From an uncultured bacterium (GTDB lineage Bacteria; Bacteroidota; Ignavibacteria; Ignavibacteriales; Melioribacteraceae), in NCBI GenBank assembly GCA_937936675.1, contig CALDDL010000352.1, forward strand, positions 1 to 64,000: a stretch of 64,000 nucleotides of DNA. The letters run 5' to 3'. The notes beneath the pieces were generated by a model. It searched no databases. It saw only the letters and a program-made list of their open reading frames with translations, and was not told the origin of the DNA. How positions within the stretch are numbered: position 1 is the stretch's first letter; each line of letters begins with the position of its first letter. Both the position numbers and the translations under genes were made by a program. This document shows, piece after piece, positions 38,251-47,907 of the stretch.

Positions 38251-38289
38251 TTTACACATTTATTTACACATATTAGTGTGTAAATAAAT
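38251..38289. promoter_or_regulatory. Palindromic operator of the MazEF-type module
   Basis: A perfect inverted repeat with 13-bp arms (38258-38270 and 38277-38289; core TTTATTTACACA and TGTGTAAATAAA) around TATTAG. An extra copy of the half-site TTTACACA lies at 38251-38258, exactly 12 bases upstream of the one in the left arm. It ends 16 bases before the antitoxin start. Ribbon-helix-helix antitoxins bind such sites to autorepress, so this is the likely operator. Confidence 0.75.
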
Positions 38290-38305
38290 AATTAGTGAAA
38301 TTAAT

Positions 38306-38560
38306 ATGTCAATTATAGAGTCAAAAAATAAAAAGGAAAGATTAAGTTTTTTCATAAATAGAGAATTATCTCATAAAGTTAATCGAATTTCAAAGAGAAC
38401 AAAATTATCTATAAGTGAAATTGGAAGAAACGCTTTACAAAATTATATTGAACAAATTGAGAAAGAAGAATTAGATAAAGAACTTGAAGAAGGGTATATT
38501 GCCAATAACGCTTACTACAAAAAATCTCAAGATGAGTGGAAATATGCAGATAAAGAATAA
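38306..38560 (+). CDS. Ribbon-helix-helix antitoxin, MazE/CopG-like
   Basis: An 84-aa protein. The N-terminal half reads as a ribbon-helix-helix DNA-binding fold (strand RLSFFINREL, helices around HKVNRISKRT and SISEIGRNALQNYI). The acidic C-terminal tail (IEKEELDKELEEGY) should wrap the toxin. It lies just after a 13-bp-arm palindrome and overlaps the downstream MazF-like gene, the standard autoregulated toxin-antitoxin layout. Confidence 0.85.
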   Translation: MSIIESKNKKERLSFFINRELSHKVNRISKRTKLSISEIGRNALQNYIEQIEKEELDKELEEGYIANNAYYKKSQDEWKYADKE

Positions 38561-38924
38561 TTCTGGGATTGAGTACCCACTAATTCGAGGCGATGTATAT
38601 CTTGTAAATCTCGACCCTATTATTGGCAGTGAAATTGGTAAATCCAGACCTGCTGTAATTATTCAGAACAATGTAGGGAATAAATTTAGTCCCGTAGTTA
38701 TTATTGCACCTATATCAAGTTTAAAGGAAATAACTAAGTTACTTCCAATAATGGTATTATTAAAAAAAGGTAAGTGTGGACTTCAGGAAGACAGCTATAT
38801 TGACTGCGGTCAGATAAGAACTGTTGATAAAGAATTAAGACTTATCACAAAATTTGGCTCTCTATCAAAACAGGAAATTTTAAAACTGGATAGAGCGTTA
38901 AAAATCTCTCTTTCCCTAGAATAA
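38544..38924 (+). CDS. MazF/PemK-family toxin (mRNA interferase)
   Basis: About 126 aa of the PemK/MazF fold. It has RGDVYLVNLDPIIGSEIGKSRPAVIIQNN (strand pair with the catalytic Arg region), then VVIIAPISS and DSYIDCGQIRTVDKELR, typical of sequence-specific RNA cleavage. ATG 38544 is chosen, overlapping the antitoxin by 17 bases; 38532 is also possible. An upstream start at 38484 would give a 20-residue extension with no homology character. Converges with the gene ending at 38942. Confidence 0.88.
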   Translation: MQIKNNSGIEYPLIRGDVYLVNLDPIIGSEIGKSRPAVIIQNNVGNKFSPVVIIAPISSLKEITKLLPIMVLLKKGKCGLQEDSYIDCGQIRTVDKELRLITKFGSLSKQEILKLDRALKISLSLE

Positions 38925-38941
38925 CGGAATGTTGTAGTTTT

Positions 38942-40120
38942 TTATTTTCTGTGATATGCGATATTTGAGCCCACCCAAGTTTTGCCTTTATTAAAATCCA
39001 CTCCCATCATTTCACCTTTACTCGTGCGAACTAAATTATTAACAAGTATTGGCACTTTGTCCCATAAATACATCAATCTAATTTCCACTTTCGAGTATCC
39101 ATTAGGAGTTTTTATCAAAGGTGCATAATTTATTTTTTTCTGTATTATAAAATTTTCTTTATCGGGAATAGCTTCAATATCGTCTTTTGTGATATTTACT
39201 TTCACTCCGCTTCCGGCAAAGGAATAGAGTGGCTTCAAAACAAATTCTCTGATATCATGTTTCTCAATATCAAATTCATTTAGGAAATATGTCTCTGGAA
39301 CACAATCATATTTTAATTGCGGCAAGGAATATTTTGAAATTCTATAAAACCAATTTGGGTGAGCCACCCATTCGATATCATACTCTTTCTTAAAATCTAT
39401 TTCGTACTTGATATCTGTTCTTTTTAGTTCATCAAATATTACGCGGTTATAAATTCTTTCAATTAAAGTCTTCTTTCCATCTTTCAAATAATAAAGTTTT
39501 CTGCCTTCGACAATAATCTCGGATATACACACTGGCTCGATTCCAATCAATTCCTTTGTCATCAAAAAATCGATCCTTGTCTTTTGTTGATTCGGAGTAA
39601 TTTCTAAAAGTATTACATTCTCGGGAGATGAATTGCCTAAAACAATCTTGCGGAAAGCATCAATATAAGACTCAAAATTATAGCCATTAAAATAAGAATC
39701 ATACCCTTCTTCGACACCCCATTCTTCCCTATTGATTTTATCGACTAATGTCTGGAAACAATAAAGAGATGGAAATCCCTGTAATTCAATTAACATTGGT
39801 TTATATGAGCCATCTGCATCAATTGTAACCGCGAAATCTATTTGAAGAAATTGTGGATGATCGGATTTCCCCGGGACAAAATAATCTTCCGGTACTGCCT
39901 TAATGGAATTCTTAAGAAATTCATTATCTGTTAAATGCCGAGCAATTTTATCGCCACTTTCGATTAATTTTTCCGTCAGTTCATCCGAAAGATAAAGTGG
40001 TGTTTCACATAAACGAAAATCTTCAATATTATCTGTTACCTGCCAAATTTTTCTTAAATATTCCGAATATTGCTCACTTGAAAACTGACGGTTAAATTTT
40101 TCTCTTATCTCCGGAATCAT
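38942..40120 (-). CDS. ATP-grasp-like protein, possibly circularly permuted
   Basis: A 392-aa protein that I do not recognise by name. The C-terminal part has features of an ATP-grasp nucleotide site: EFVLKPLYSFAGSGVKV (Lys followed by a Gly-rich loop), FIIQKKI and VEIRLMYLWDKVPILV. A MLIELQGFPSLY segment that resembles the metal-binding Glu/Asn strand occurs earlier (about residue 108) instead of at the end. That order suggests a circular permutation, as known in some amide-ligase relatives. It is the last of four tightly packed genes and is 1 base from the GCS2-type ligase. Ligase activity on a carboxylate is inferred; confidence in the family is moderate. Confidence 0.6.
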   Translation of the reverse strand: MIPEIREKFNRQFSSEQYSEYLRKIWQVTDNIEDFRLCETPLYLSDELTEKLIESGDKIARHLTDNEFLKNSIKAVPEDYFVPGKSDHPQFLQIDFAVTIDADGSYKPMLIELQGFPSLYCFQTLVDKINREEWGVEEGYDSYFNGYNFESYIDAFRKIVLGNSSPENVILLEITPNQQKTRIDFLMTKELIGIEPVCISEIIVEGRKLYYLKDGKKTLIERIYNRVIFDELKRTDIKYEIDFKKEYDIEWVAHPNWFYRISKYSLPQLKYDCVPETYFLNEFDIEKHDIREFVLKPLYSFAGSGVKVNITKDDIEAIPDKENFIIQKKINYAPLIKTPNGYSKVEIRLMYLWDKVPILVNNLVRTSKGEMMGVDFNKGKTWVGSNIAYHRK

Positions 40121-41233
40121 CTATAAATTCAATCCTTGATTAGTCTGCTGAATAATATAATCAACCACTTTCCTTAAATCTCCGGTTTTTTCAAATACAT
40201 CCAATTGCCTTTTAGCACCGGTTTTCATCTTAATCATTTCATGAATATAATTTATCTCTTCTCTGCTTCCAAGTTCATCAATCACTTCATCTACAAATTC
40301 AAGTAATTCATAAATCAATGATATAGTATCGACTTCAGCCGATTTCCCGAAATCGATCATCTTTCCTTCGAGTCCATATCTAGCAGCTCGCCACTTATTT
40401 TCATTTATTAAAATTCTTCTATATAACCTAAAACCAAGATTTTTCTTTAAGAGTTTATGAAGCTTTGCAACCACGGCTTGAATCATTGCTGCAATAGCAA
40501 TAGTCTCATCGACTAACATCGGAATATCACATATTCTAATTTCCAAAGTCGGATAAAAAGGATGAGGTCTTACATCCCACCAGATTTTTTTTGCATTATC
40601 GATACAACCTGTTTTAATTAGCAGATCAACATAGGAATCAAATTCACCTCTACTGTTAAAGTGATCGGGAATTCCGGTTCTTGGAAAACGATCAAATATC
40701 TTAGCACGATACGATTTGAAACCCGTATTCCTCCCTTTCCAGAATGGTGAACTTGTAGAAAGAGCAAATATATGCGGAAGAAAATATCTTACGGCATTCA
40801 TTATATGAATCATATCTTCTTTATTATCAAGTCCAACATGAACATGAAGACCAAAGATCAAATTAGCACGCGCTACCTGCTGCATATCTTCTACTACACT
40901 ATGATAGCGAGGATGATTTGTGATACTCTGATCTTCCCATTTAGAGAATGGATGAGTTCCGGCTGCCGCAATCTCTAATCCTTGCGCTCTTGCTATCTTA
41001 GCTAAGCTAGAACGGAGCTTTACGACTTCTAATCGTGCTTCTTTAATATTCCCGCATACATTAGAGCCGACTTCCACAACGGATTGATGCATCTCTGCCT
41101 TAACCTGTTCTTGAAGAATCATCTTTCCTTCGTCAAGAATCTGTTGAATATGCGATTTTAATTCGCGTGTAACGGGATCTATAATTTGAAATTCTTCTTC
41201 AATTCCAATCGAGAATAGTTTATCATCTGCCAT
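40121..41233 (-). CDS. Glutamate-cysteine-ligase-like carboxylate-amine ligase (GCS2/YbdK family)
   Basis: A 370-aa amide ligase of the GCS2 family. Family signatures are FSIGIEEEFQIIDP at the N-terminus, EMHQSVVEVGSNV (about 47-59), and GLHVHVGLDN (about 128). These residues make the ATP/metal site. YbdK-type enzymes join glutamate to an amine or amino acid, but many have unknown substrates. It is in an operon with two ATP-grasp-type proteins and an esterase, and there is no glutathione synthetase gene beside it. A short amide or peptide product other than glutathione is a reasonable inference. Confidence 0.88.
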   Translation of the reverse strand: MADDKLFSIGIEEEFQIIDPVTRELKSHIQQILDEGKMILQEQVKAEMHQSVVEVGSNVCGNIKEARLEVVKLRSSLAKIARAQGLEIAAAGTHPFSKWEDQSITNHPRYHSVVEDMQQVARANLIFGLHVHVGLDNKEDMIHIMNAVRYFLPHIFALSTSSPFWKGRNTGFKSYRAKIFDRFPRTGIPDHFNSRGEFDSYVDLLIKTGCIDNAKKIWWDVRPHPFYPTLEIRICDIPMLVDETIAIAAMIQAVVAKLHKLLKKNLGFRLYRRILINENKWRAARYGLEGKMIDFGKSAEVDTISLIYELLEFVDEVIDELGSREEINYIHEMIKMKTGAKRQLDVFEKTGDLRKVVDYIIQQTNQGLNL

Positions 41234-41241
41234 AATGCTCC

Positions 41242-42204
41242 CTACTTAAAGGATTTGTCATTTACAAAGGAATTAATAAACGTTCCCCAAGTAAGATTAT
41301 TCTTACCCGGTTTATGTTCTTTGGCTTTTCTAATCGCCATCTTTGCCGCTGCATTTACCACCCAATTAAAATTCTCTTCACCCACCGAATAAATATCGGC
41401 ATCTGGTGCCGGATTGCAAAAATCGATTGCATAAGGAACGCCGTCTCTTATGGCAAATTCTACAGTATTAAAATCATATCCTAAAGCAGTATTGAGCTTC
41501 AATACATATTCTTCAATAAGATTATACATCTTCTTCTCTATCGGTTTTGGATTCTGAACATAGCGAAGATGATGCGGCTGTCTTGGGTCATAAGCCATGA
41601 TCCTTACATCTCTTCCATCGATGCAATAACATCTATAATAATCTGTAAAATCGATCTCTTCTTGAAGCATCATAACTAATGTACCCGTTTCTGCATAAGC
41701 AGTAAAAAACTCTTCTTCATTATGGAGTTTATAAACATTTTTCCATCCTCCGCCCGCATAAGGTTTGAAAAATGCCGGAAATCCGATATACTTAAATATC
41801 CCGTCCCAATCCAAAGGATATTCTAAATTTCTCATCGATTTCTCATTAGTATCAGGTGGATGATTTTTAGAAGGAAGTAGAACTGTCTTAGGGACAGGGA
41901 CACCAATTTTTACTGCTAGTGCATTATTAAAAAACTTCTCGTCCGCACTCCACCAGAATGGATTATTTATTACAGCAGTACCTGATATCGCTGCGTTTTT
42001 TAGGACTGCTCTATAAAAAGGAATATCCTGAGATATACGATCAATAATAACATCATAAGAAAGTGGTTCACCTTGAATTATTTTATTAAGCTGAACAAAT
42101 TCTGCGCTAATCCCCGCTTCATTCATAGAATTTATTTTTTCTACAAACGCAGGAGGGAATGTATTTTCTTGCCCGAATAAAATACCGATCTTTTTCATAT
42201 TCAC
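41242..42204 (-). CDS. ATP-grasp ligase (RimK-like)
   Basis: A 320-aa ATP-grasp enzyme. An N-terminal Rossmann-like region is followed by the grasp domain: FKPYAGGGWKNVY (Lys and Gly-rich loop, about 146-158), MLQEEIDFTDYYRCYCIDG (adenine-linker region), and VEFAIRDGVPYAIDFCNPAPD, with Glu and Asn as metal ligands. All expected residues are present, so it should be active in forming an amide from a carboxyl phosphate. It begins 1 base after the esterase stop and ends 8 bases before the GCS2-type ligase gene. Confidence 0.88.
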   Translation of the reverse strand: MNMKKIGILFGQENTFPPAFVEKINSMNEAGISAEFVQLNKIIQGEPLSYDVIIDRISQDIPFYRAVLKNAAISGTAVINNPFWWSADEKFFNNALAVKIGVPVPKTVLLPSKNHPPDTNEKSMRNLEYPLDWDGIFKYIGFPAFFKPYAGGGWKNVYKLHNEEEFFTAYAETGTLVMMLQEEIDFTDYYRCYCIDGRDVRIMAYDPRQPHHLRYVQNPKPIEKKMYNLIEEYVLKLNTALGYDFNTVEFAIRDGVPYAIDFCNPAPDADIYSVGEENFNWVVNAAAKMAIRKAKEHKPGKNNLTWGTFINSFVNDKSFK

Positions 42205-42927
42205 CTATAATTTAATTTGGGATAAATAGGACGGAAACATTTCTTTCCACCAGTTCCAATCATGCCCCGTCTGTGGTCTAATATCTAACCAATGTGGAAT
42301 TCCTTTTTCTGCTAAAATTGAAGACATTCTTTTGTTTTCACCTAAACAGATATCCCATTCGCCCGTTCCTAATGCAATACCCATTTTCTTAATCTGATCT
42401 AAATACCATGGATCATACATATTTTGCATATAATCAGGTGGATTATTGAAATAACTGTTTTCATCATAATAACCCATTATGAACTGCTTGATGTCAAACG
42501 CTCCTCCCATACTAAAAAGATATCCTACTTTATCCGGATGACGAAAAGCAATATTTAAGGCATGATATCCTCCAAAACTGCAGCCTGCTACTGCAACCTT
42601 TGGAAATCCGGTCTCATATTTCGCAAATTCTATTACATCGTTCAAAATACATTTTTCATAGGCTATATGCGTTTTTACTCTATCTGCGGGATGAATGTTA
42701 TAATTATACCAACTCTCTGCATCTAAACTATCAGGACAGTAAACTTTGATTTTACCTTCATTAATTAAATGAGAAATTGAATCTATTAATCCGAAATCCT
42801 TATTCTCAAAAAATCTTCCCTTAGATGTGGGGAATAAAACAACCGGATATCCTGAATCTCCAAATACTAACATTTCAAAATCTCTACTCAAATATTGAGT
42901 GTACCATTTGTGATAAAACTCTTTCAT
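42205..42927 (-). CDS. Alpha/beta-hydrolase, putative esterase
   Basis: A 240-aa serine hydrolase of the esterase-D/antigen-85-like type. The nucleophile elbow is AGCSFGGYHA (Ser about 117) and the catalytic His is in TGHDWNWW near the C-terminus. There is no signal peptide, so it is cytoplasmic. It is the first gene of the four-gene ligase operon and may hydrolyse an ester, thioester or amide intermediate or product. The substrate is unknown. Confidence 0.85.
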   Translation of the reverse strand: MKEFYHKWYTQYLSRDFEMLVFGDSGYPVVLFPTSKGRFFENKDFGLIDSISHLINEGKIKVYCPDSLDAESWYNYNIHPADRVKTHIAYEKCILNDVIEFAKYETGFPKVAVAGCSFGGYHALNIAFRHPDKVGYLFSMGGAFDIKQFIMGYYDENSYFNNPPDYMQNMYDPWYLDQIKKMGIALGTGEWDICLGENKRMSSILAEKGIPHWLDIRPQTGHDWNWWKEMFPSYLSQIKL

Positions 42928-43013
42928 TTTGGTTTGTAGGGGAAAAGTTTAAAGTAATAATTGATTTAGGAATTTAATATAACTAAGAGATTGGATATAT
43001 GCACTAAAGAAAT

Positions 43014-43045
43014 AAAAAAGGCAGGTTTTGAGCCTGCCTTTTTTT
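43014..43045 (-). terminator. Intrinsic terminator after the DHOD-like gene
   Basis: GGCAGG (43020-43025) and CCTGCC (43033-43038) with a 7-base loop, flanked by A-rich and T-rich runs on either side. It can act on both strands, but on the minus strand it directly follows the flavoprotein stop at 43050. Confidence 0.9.
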
Positions 43046-43049
43046 ATGA

Positions 43050-44048
43050 TTATGCGAGAATTTTATAGCTTTGTAATGTCTTCATATAATTTGCACGTTC
43101 AAATGCAGCCGGTTCGGCTACTGATTTTTGACTCATGCTACCTTTCATCAAATCGATCGAATTATATTCATTTTCTCTCATCCAATCTTCTAATCCTTTC
43201 AGGATATCAGTAATTCTCGAAATTCCATTTTTCAATAATTCAGAACATACCATTGCAATATCACCACCTGCCATCATCACTTTTATTACATCCTCGTGAG
43301 TATGAATCCCGCTTGTTGCTGCTAAGCTACATTTTACATTATTATATAAAATTGCAATCCATCTTAATGGTAGTCGCATTTCCCAATTTGAGCTTAATAC
43401 TAAATTAGGTACTACTTCTAATTTTTCTAAATCAAAATCAGGTTGATAAAAACGGTTAAATAATACCAATGAATCAGCACCCGCATTATCCAATCTTCTT
43501 GCAATATTAGACATCGAAGAAAAAAATGGACTTAATTTTACTGATACAGGAATCTTTACGTTGCTTTTAACTGCTTGAAGAGTATCAACATACATATTTT
43601 CGATTTCCGAACCGGTTATGTTCGGATTTGTAGCAATGTAGTATAAATTTAATTCTAAAGCGTCTGCTCCGGCGTCTTCAATACTCTTGGCATATTTTAC
43701 CCATCCGCCATTGCTCACACCATTAATACTCCCAATAATTGGAATCTTGACCGATTTTTTAAGGTCGGCAATATGATCCAAATACTGATACGGCGTTAAG
43801 TGAAAATGGTCCGGCTCCGGGAAATAGCTCGTTGCCTCTGCATAACTTTCTGATCCATAAGATAGATAGTGATCTAATTCACCTGATTCATGTGATATCT
43901 GCTCTTCAAATAATGAATACACTACTACCGCTGCGGCACCTGCATTTTCCATTGCTTTAACGGAATCTACACTCTGTGAAAGAGGCGATGCTGATGGAAC
44001 TATCGGATTCTTTAATTGCAATCCCATATATTTTGTTGTTAAATCCAT
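43050..44048 (-). CDS. Dihydroorotate dehydrogenase-like flavoprotein
   Basis: A 332-aa TIM-barrel FMN protein of the DHOD family ([24 protein letters not shown], then [18 protein letters not shown], and the phosphate-binding [19 protein letters not shown]). Proteins of this DHOD-like subgroup are often annotated as DHOD-like; the substrate is uncertain. It lies 34 bases downstream of the PFOR gene and before a strong terminator, so both are one operon. That links it to anaerobic pyruvate metabolism rather than to pyrimidine synthesis; no pyr gene is in the window. Confidence 0.85.
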   Translation of the reverse strand: MDLTTKYMGLQLKNPIVPSASPLSQSVDSVKAMENAGAAAVVVYSLFEEQISHESGELDHYLSYGSESYAEATSYFPEPDHFHLTPYQYLDHIADLKKSVKIPIIGSINGVSNGGWVKYAKSIEDAGADALELNLYYIATNPNITGSEIENMYVDTLQAVKSNVKIPVSVKLSPFFSSMSNIARRLDNAGADSLVLFNRFYQPDFDLEKLEVVPNLVLSSNWEMRLPLRWIAILYNNVKCSLAATSGIHTHEDVIKVMMAGGDIAMVCSELLKNGISRITDILKGLEDWMRENEYNSIDLMKGSMSQKSVAEPAAFERANYMKTLQSYKILA

Positions 44049-44082
44049 TTTATCTCCAATTTTTCAATTAAACTTATCTTAA

Positions 44083-47000
44083 TTAGTTTGTTGTTTCTTT
44101 TTTATCACTAAAATCAAATGATGCCATTTGCTCATATAATTTCCATCTCTTTAATACATCTTCTTGGGCTAATTTTAATAACTCTTTAGCTTCATTAGGA
44201 TGGGATTTTGTAAGCATCTTATATCTCGTTTCAGTATAAATATAATCTTGAAGTCTAATTTTTGGCTCTTTTGAATCAAGTTTTAATGGATTCTTTCCTT
44301 CTAATAAATTATTTGGATTGTATCTGAATAGAGGCCAGTGACCGCTATCAACCGCTAATTTTTGTTGTTCTAATCCCTTTGCCATATTAATACCATGTGC
44401 AATACAATGGCTATATGCAATAATTAACGATGGTCCCTCATAAGCTTCAGCTTCTAAGAATGCTTTAATTGTATGTGCATCATTTGCACCCATAGCCACT
44501 TTGGCAACATAAACATTTCCATAAATCATTGCCATCATACCTAAATCTTTCTTACCTGTTGCCTTTCCTGCGGCAGCAAATTTTGCAACTGCACCAAAGC
44601 TTGTCGATTTAGACATCTGACCGCCGGTATTTGAATATACCTCGGTATCTAAAACAAGGATATTAACATTTTTCCCTGATGCCATTACATGATCTAATCC
44701 ACCATATCCAATATCATAAGCCCATCCGTCACCACCCATTATCCAGACAGATTTCTTAACTAAATAATCTGCTAATTCTAATAATTTCTCGGCATCCGGA
44801 GTTTTTAATGAACCTATTTTCTTTTTTAATTCTTCTACTCTTTCTCTTTGTTCATAAATTCCTACTTCATTCGTTTGATCAGCATTTAATAATGAATCAA
44901 CTAATGCTTCTCCGATTTCATTCTTGAGAGTAACTAATAATTCTTTTGCAAATTCAGTTTGTTTATCGATAGAAAGTCTCATACCCATTCCGAATTCAGC
45001 ATTATCTTCAAATAAAGAATTTGACCAAGCCGGTCCTCTTCCTTCTTTATTCATTGACCATGGAGTTGTTGGTAAGTTACCGCCATAAATTGATGAACAT
45101 CCGGTAGCATTTGCTACGATAGTTCTATCTCCGAATAATTGAGAAACTAATTTTACGTACGGTGTTTCTCCGCATCCTGAACAAGCTCCTGAATACTCAA
45201 ATAGTGGTTCTAATAATTGGCTTCCTTTAACCGTTGTTAAATTAGCTTTTGTTCTGTCAAATTCAGGTAAATTCAAGAAGAAATCATAATTTGCTCTTTC
45301 TTGTTCCCTTAATGGAATTTGAGGAGCCATATTTAATGCTTTTAATTTTACTTCTTTTTTGTTCTTTGCGGGACATACTTCAAAACATAATTCGCATCCC
45401 GTGCAATCTTCTGCAGCTACTTGAATTGTATAAACCGAATTTTCTGGGAATTCTCTACCTTTTGCTTCCATCCATTTAAATGTTGCTGGTGCATTTTCTA
45501 ATTCCGATTTGCCATATACTTTTGCTCTGATAGCAGCATGAGGACAAACCATAGCACATTTATTACATTGAATACAAATTTCAGGATCCCATACCGGAAT
45601 TTCTAATGCAATATTTCTTTTTTCCCATTTAGTAGTTCCTGATTGGAATGTTCCATCAACAGGCATTTGGCTTACCGTTACAAAATCTCCCTTTCCTTCC
45701 ATCATTCTTGCTAATACATCTTTTACGTAATCCGGTGCTTTGTCAGAAACAATCGATGGAATTTCAATTGTACTTGTAGCAGTTTCAGGTATATTGATTT
45801 TGAAGAGATTAACTAATGTTTGATCTACTGCTTCAAAGTTCTTTCTAACTACTTCATCACCTTTTGCACCATAGGTTTTCTTAATTGATTTCTTTATCTG
45901 TTCGATAGCTTCGTCTTTTGGTAATACACCCGAGATTGCAAAGAAGCAGGTCTGCATAATTGTATTTACTCTTGCACCCATTCCGGTATTAAGAGCTACG
46001 GTATTGCCATCGATAGCATAAAATTCTAATTTCTTATCAATAATTTGCTGCTGTGTTTTCTTTGGTAATTTTTCCCAAACTTCATCCTGATGATAAGGAC
46101 TATTTAATAAGAAAGTTCCTCCATCAACTATATTTTCTAATACATCGAATTTCTCTAATAGATTAAATTGATGACATCCGACAAATTGTGCTTTTTGGAT
46201 TAAGTATGTCGAACGAATCGGTTTTTTACCGAATCTTAAGTGAGATACAGTTGTAGAACCTGATTTCTTGGAATCATATACGAAATAACCTTGAGCGAAG
46301 TTTTCTGTTTCTTCACCTATAATTTTAATCGAATTCTTATTAGCTCCAACTGTACCATCTGCTCCAAGTCCATAGAATAAACATCTTTTTACGTCCTCGG
46401 TTTCAGTCGTAAAATCTAGATCAAAATCTAAACTTGTGAATGTAACATCATCATAAATACCGATTGTAAAATGATTTTTTGGCTTTTCTTGATTTAAATT
46501 ATCGAAAACAGCTTTTACCATTGAAGGTGTAAATTCTTTAGAAGAAAGACCATATCTTCCACCAATAACCTTAGGCATTTTTTCGAATTGTGTTTCTCCA
46601 TTAACAAATGCTTCTGAAATGGATGTTACAATATCCATATATAATGGTTCGCCGAGTGAACCCGGTTCTTTTGTTCTATCTAATACAGCTATTTTTTCAA
46701 CTGATTTTGGAAGAGCATTTAATAAGTGTTTTGTAGAAAATGGTCTGAATAGTCTAACTTTTACGATAGCAACTTTTTCACCTAATTTTTCTGTTAAATA
46801 ATCAACTGCTTCTTCGGCGGCTTCTGCGCCTGAACCCATTAATACAATTACTCTTGTAGCATCCGGAGCACCATAATAATCGAATAAATTATATTTTCTA
46901 CCTGTTACTTCCGCAAATTTATCCATTGCATTCTGAACGATATCAGGACATGCATCATAGAATTTATTTACAGTTTCTCTGCCTTGGAAATAAACATCGG

Positions 47001-47664
47001 GATTCTGAGCTGTTCCGCGTATAAATGGACGATCCGGAGTTAATGCTCTTGCCCTGAAATTCTTTACCGATTCTTCATCTATCATTGCACGAATATCTGC
47101 ATCCGATAATTCCTCAATTTTCATCACTTCATGCGAAGTCCTAAAACCATCGAAGAAATGAACAAATGGAATTCTTGATTCTAATGAAGCTTTATGAGCA
47201 ATCATTGCCGTATCCATTACTTCCTGTACTGAATTCGAACAAATTAATCCAAATCCTGTCTGACGAGTGGACATAACATCACTATGATCACCAAAAATCG
47301 ATAACCCTTGAGCTGCTAATGAACGTGCTGTTACATGGAAAACTGCGGGAGTTAATTCACCGGCAATTTTATACATATTTGGAATCATTAATAGCAAACC
47401 TTGTGAAGCCGTAAATGTAGTTGTAAGAGCTCCGCTTTGTAATGAGCCATGCACTGCACCGGCAGCTCCGCCTTCACTTTGCATTTCGGTTACAGATGGA
47501 ACTGTACCCCAAATGTTTTTTGTTTTTACGGCAGACCAAGCGTCTGAGAGTTCTCCCATCGGTGATGATGGTGTAATTGGATATATAGCTACTACCTCAC
47601 TCACCCGATAGGCAACGTGCGCAGCAGCCTCATTTCCGTCAATGGTTATTTTTCTTCTTTCCAT
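44083..47664 (-). CDS. nifJ: Pyruvate:ferredoxin (flavodoxin) oxidoreductase
   Basis: A 1193-aa single-chain PFOR that interconverts pyruvate and acetyl-CoA with ferredoxin. It starts with IDGNEAAAHVAYRVSEVVAIYPITPSSPMGE (pyruvate/TPP domain I). It then has a gamma domain and two [4Fe-4S] ferredoxin motifs (CIQCNKCAMVCPHA near 690 and CTGCELCFEVCP near 745). Next are the proximal-cluster Cys residues (GACSGCGETPYVKL near 815) and the TPP-binding GDGWAYDIGYGGLDHV (about 970). The full domain order is intact. An AAGGAT site precedes the ATG. It marks oxygen-sensitive, fermentative or reductive carbon metabolism. Confidence 0.96.
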   Translation of the reverse strand: MERRKITIDGNEAAAHVAYRVSEVVAIYPITPSSPMGELSDAWSAVKTKNIWGTVPSVTEMQSEGGAAGAVHGSLQSGALTTTFTASQGLLLMIPNMYKIAGELTPAVFHVTARSLAAQGLSIFGDHSDVMSTRQTGFGLICSNSVQEVMDTAMIAHKASLESRIPFVHFFDGFRTSHEVMKIEELSDADIRAMIDEESVKNFRARALTPDRPFIRGTAQNPDVYFQGRETVNKFYDACPDIVQNAMDKFAEVTGRKYNLFDYYGAPDATRVIVLMGSGAEAAEEAVDYLTEKLGEKVAIVKVRLFRPFSTKHLLNALPKSVEKIAVLDRTKEPGSLGEPLYMDIVTSISEAFVNGETQFEKMPKVIGGRYGLSSKEFTPSMVKAVFDNLNQEKPKNHFTIGIYDDVTFTSLDFDLDFTTETEDVKRCLFYGLGADGTVGANKNSIKIIGEETENFAQGYFVYDSKKSGSTTVSHLRFGKKPIRSTYLIQKAQFVGCHQFNLLEKFDVLENIVDGGTFLLNSPYHQDEVWEKLPKKTQQQIIDKKLEFYAIDGNTVALNTGMGARVNTIMQTCFFAISGVLPKDEAIEQIKKSIKKTYGAKGDEVVRKNFEAVDQTLVNLFKINIPETATSTIEIPSIVSDKAPDYVKDVLARMMEGKGDFVTVSQMPVDGTFQSGTTKWEKRNIALEIPVWDPEICIQCNKCAMVCPHAAIRAKVYGKSELENAPATFKWMEAKGREFPENSVYTIQVAAEDCTGCELCFEVCPAKNKKEVKLKALNMAPQIPLREQERANYDFFLNLPEFDRTKANLTTVKGSQLLEPLFEYSGACSGCGETPYVKLVSQLFGDRTIVANATGCSSIYGGNLPTTPWSMNKEGRGPAWSNSLFEDNAEFGMGMRLSIDKQTEFAKELLVTLKNEIGEALVDSLLNADQTNEVGIYEQRERVEELKKKIGSLKTPDAEKLLELADYLVKKSVWIMGGDGWAYDIGYGGLDHVMASGKNVNILVLDTEVYSNTGGQMSKSTSFGAVAKFAAAGKATGKKDLGMMAMIYGNVYVAKVAMGANDAHTIKAFLEAEAYEGPSLIIAYSHCIAHGINMAKGLEQQKLAVDSGHWPLFRYNPNNLLEGKNPLKLDSKEPKIRLQDYIYTETRYKMLTKSHPNEAKELLKLAQEDVLKRWKLYEQMASFDFSDKKETTN

Positions 47665-47907
47665 TAAACATCCTTAAGATTTATTAAAAATTATTATTTG
47701 TACATTATTCGGCTATTTCTACTCAATAACCTTGCCACATTATTTTTATTGCAATTCTCTATTTTTGAGCCATTTTGAGGTTCGAGACAGGATAATAGCA
47801 TCTCTTATCTATTGGTCATTAGAAAATAAAGTTCTTTTATCTTATTTATAAGAATTGTTTTTTCGACCCCTAAAATAAGAATAAATCTTGATAAAATAAA
47901 GATATCC

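Noticed and set aside
38025..38276. 83-residue open frame between tRNA-Leu and the antitoxin.
   Set aside because: Composition follows AT bias, no ribosome binding site, and the 3' end lies in the operator palindrome.
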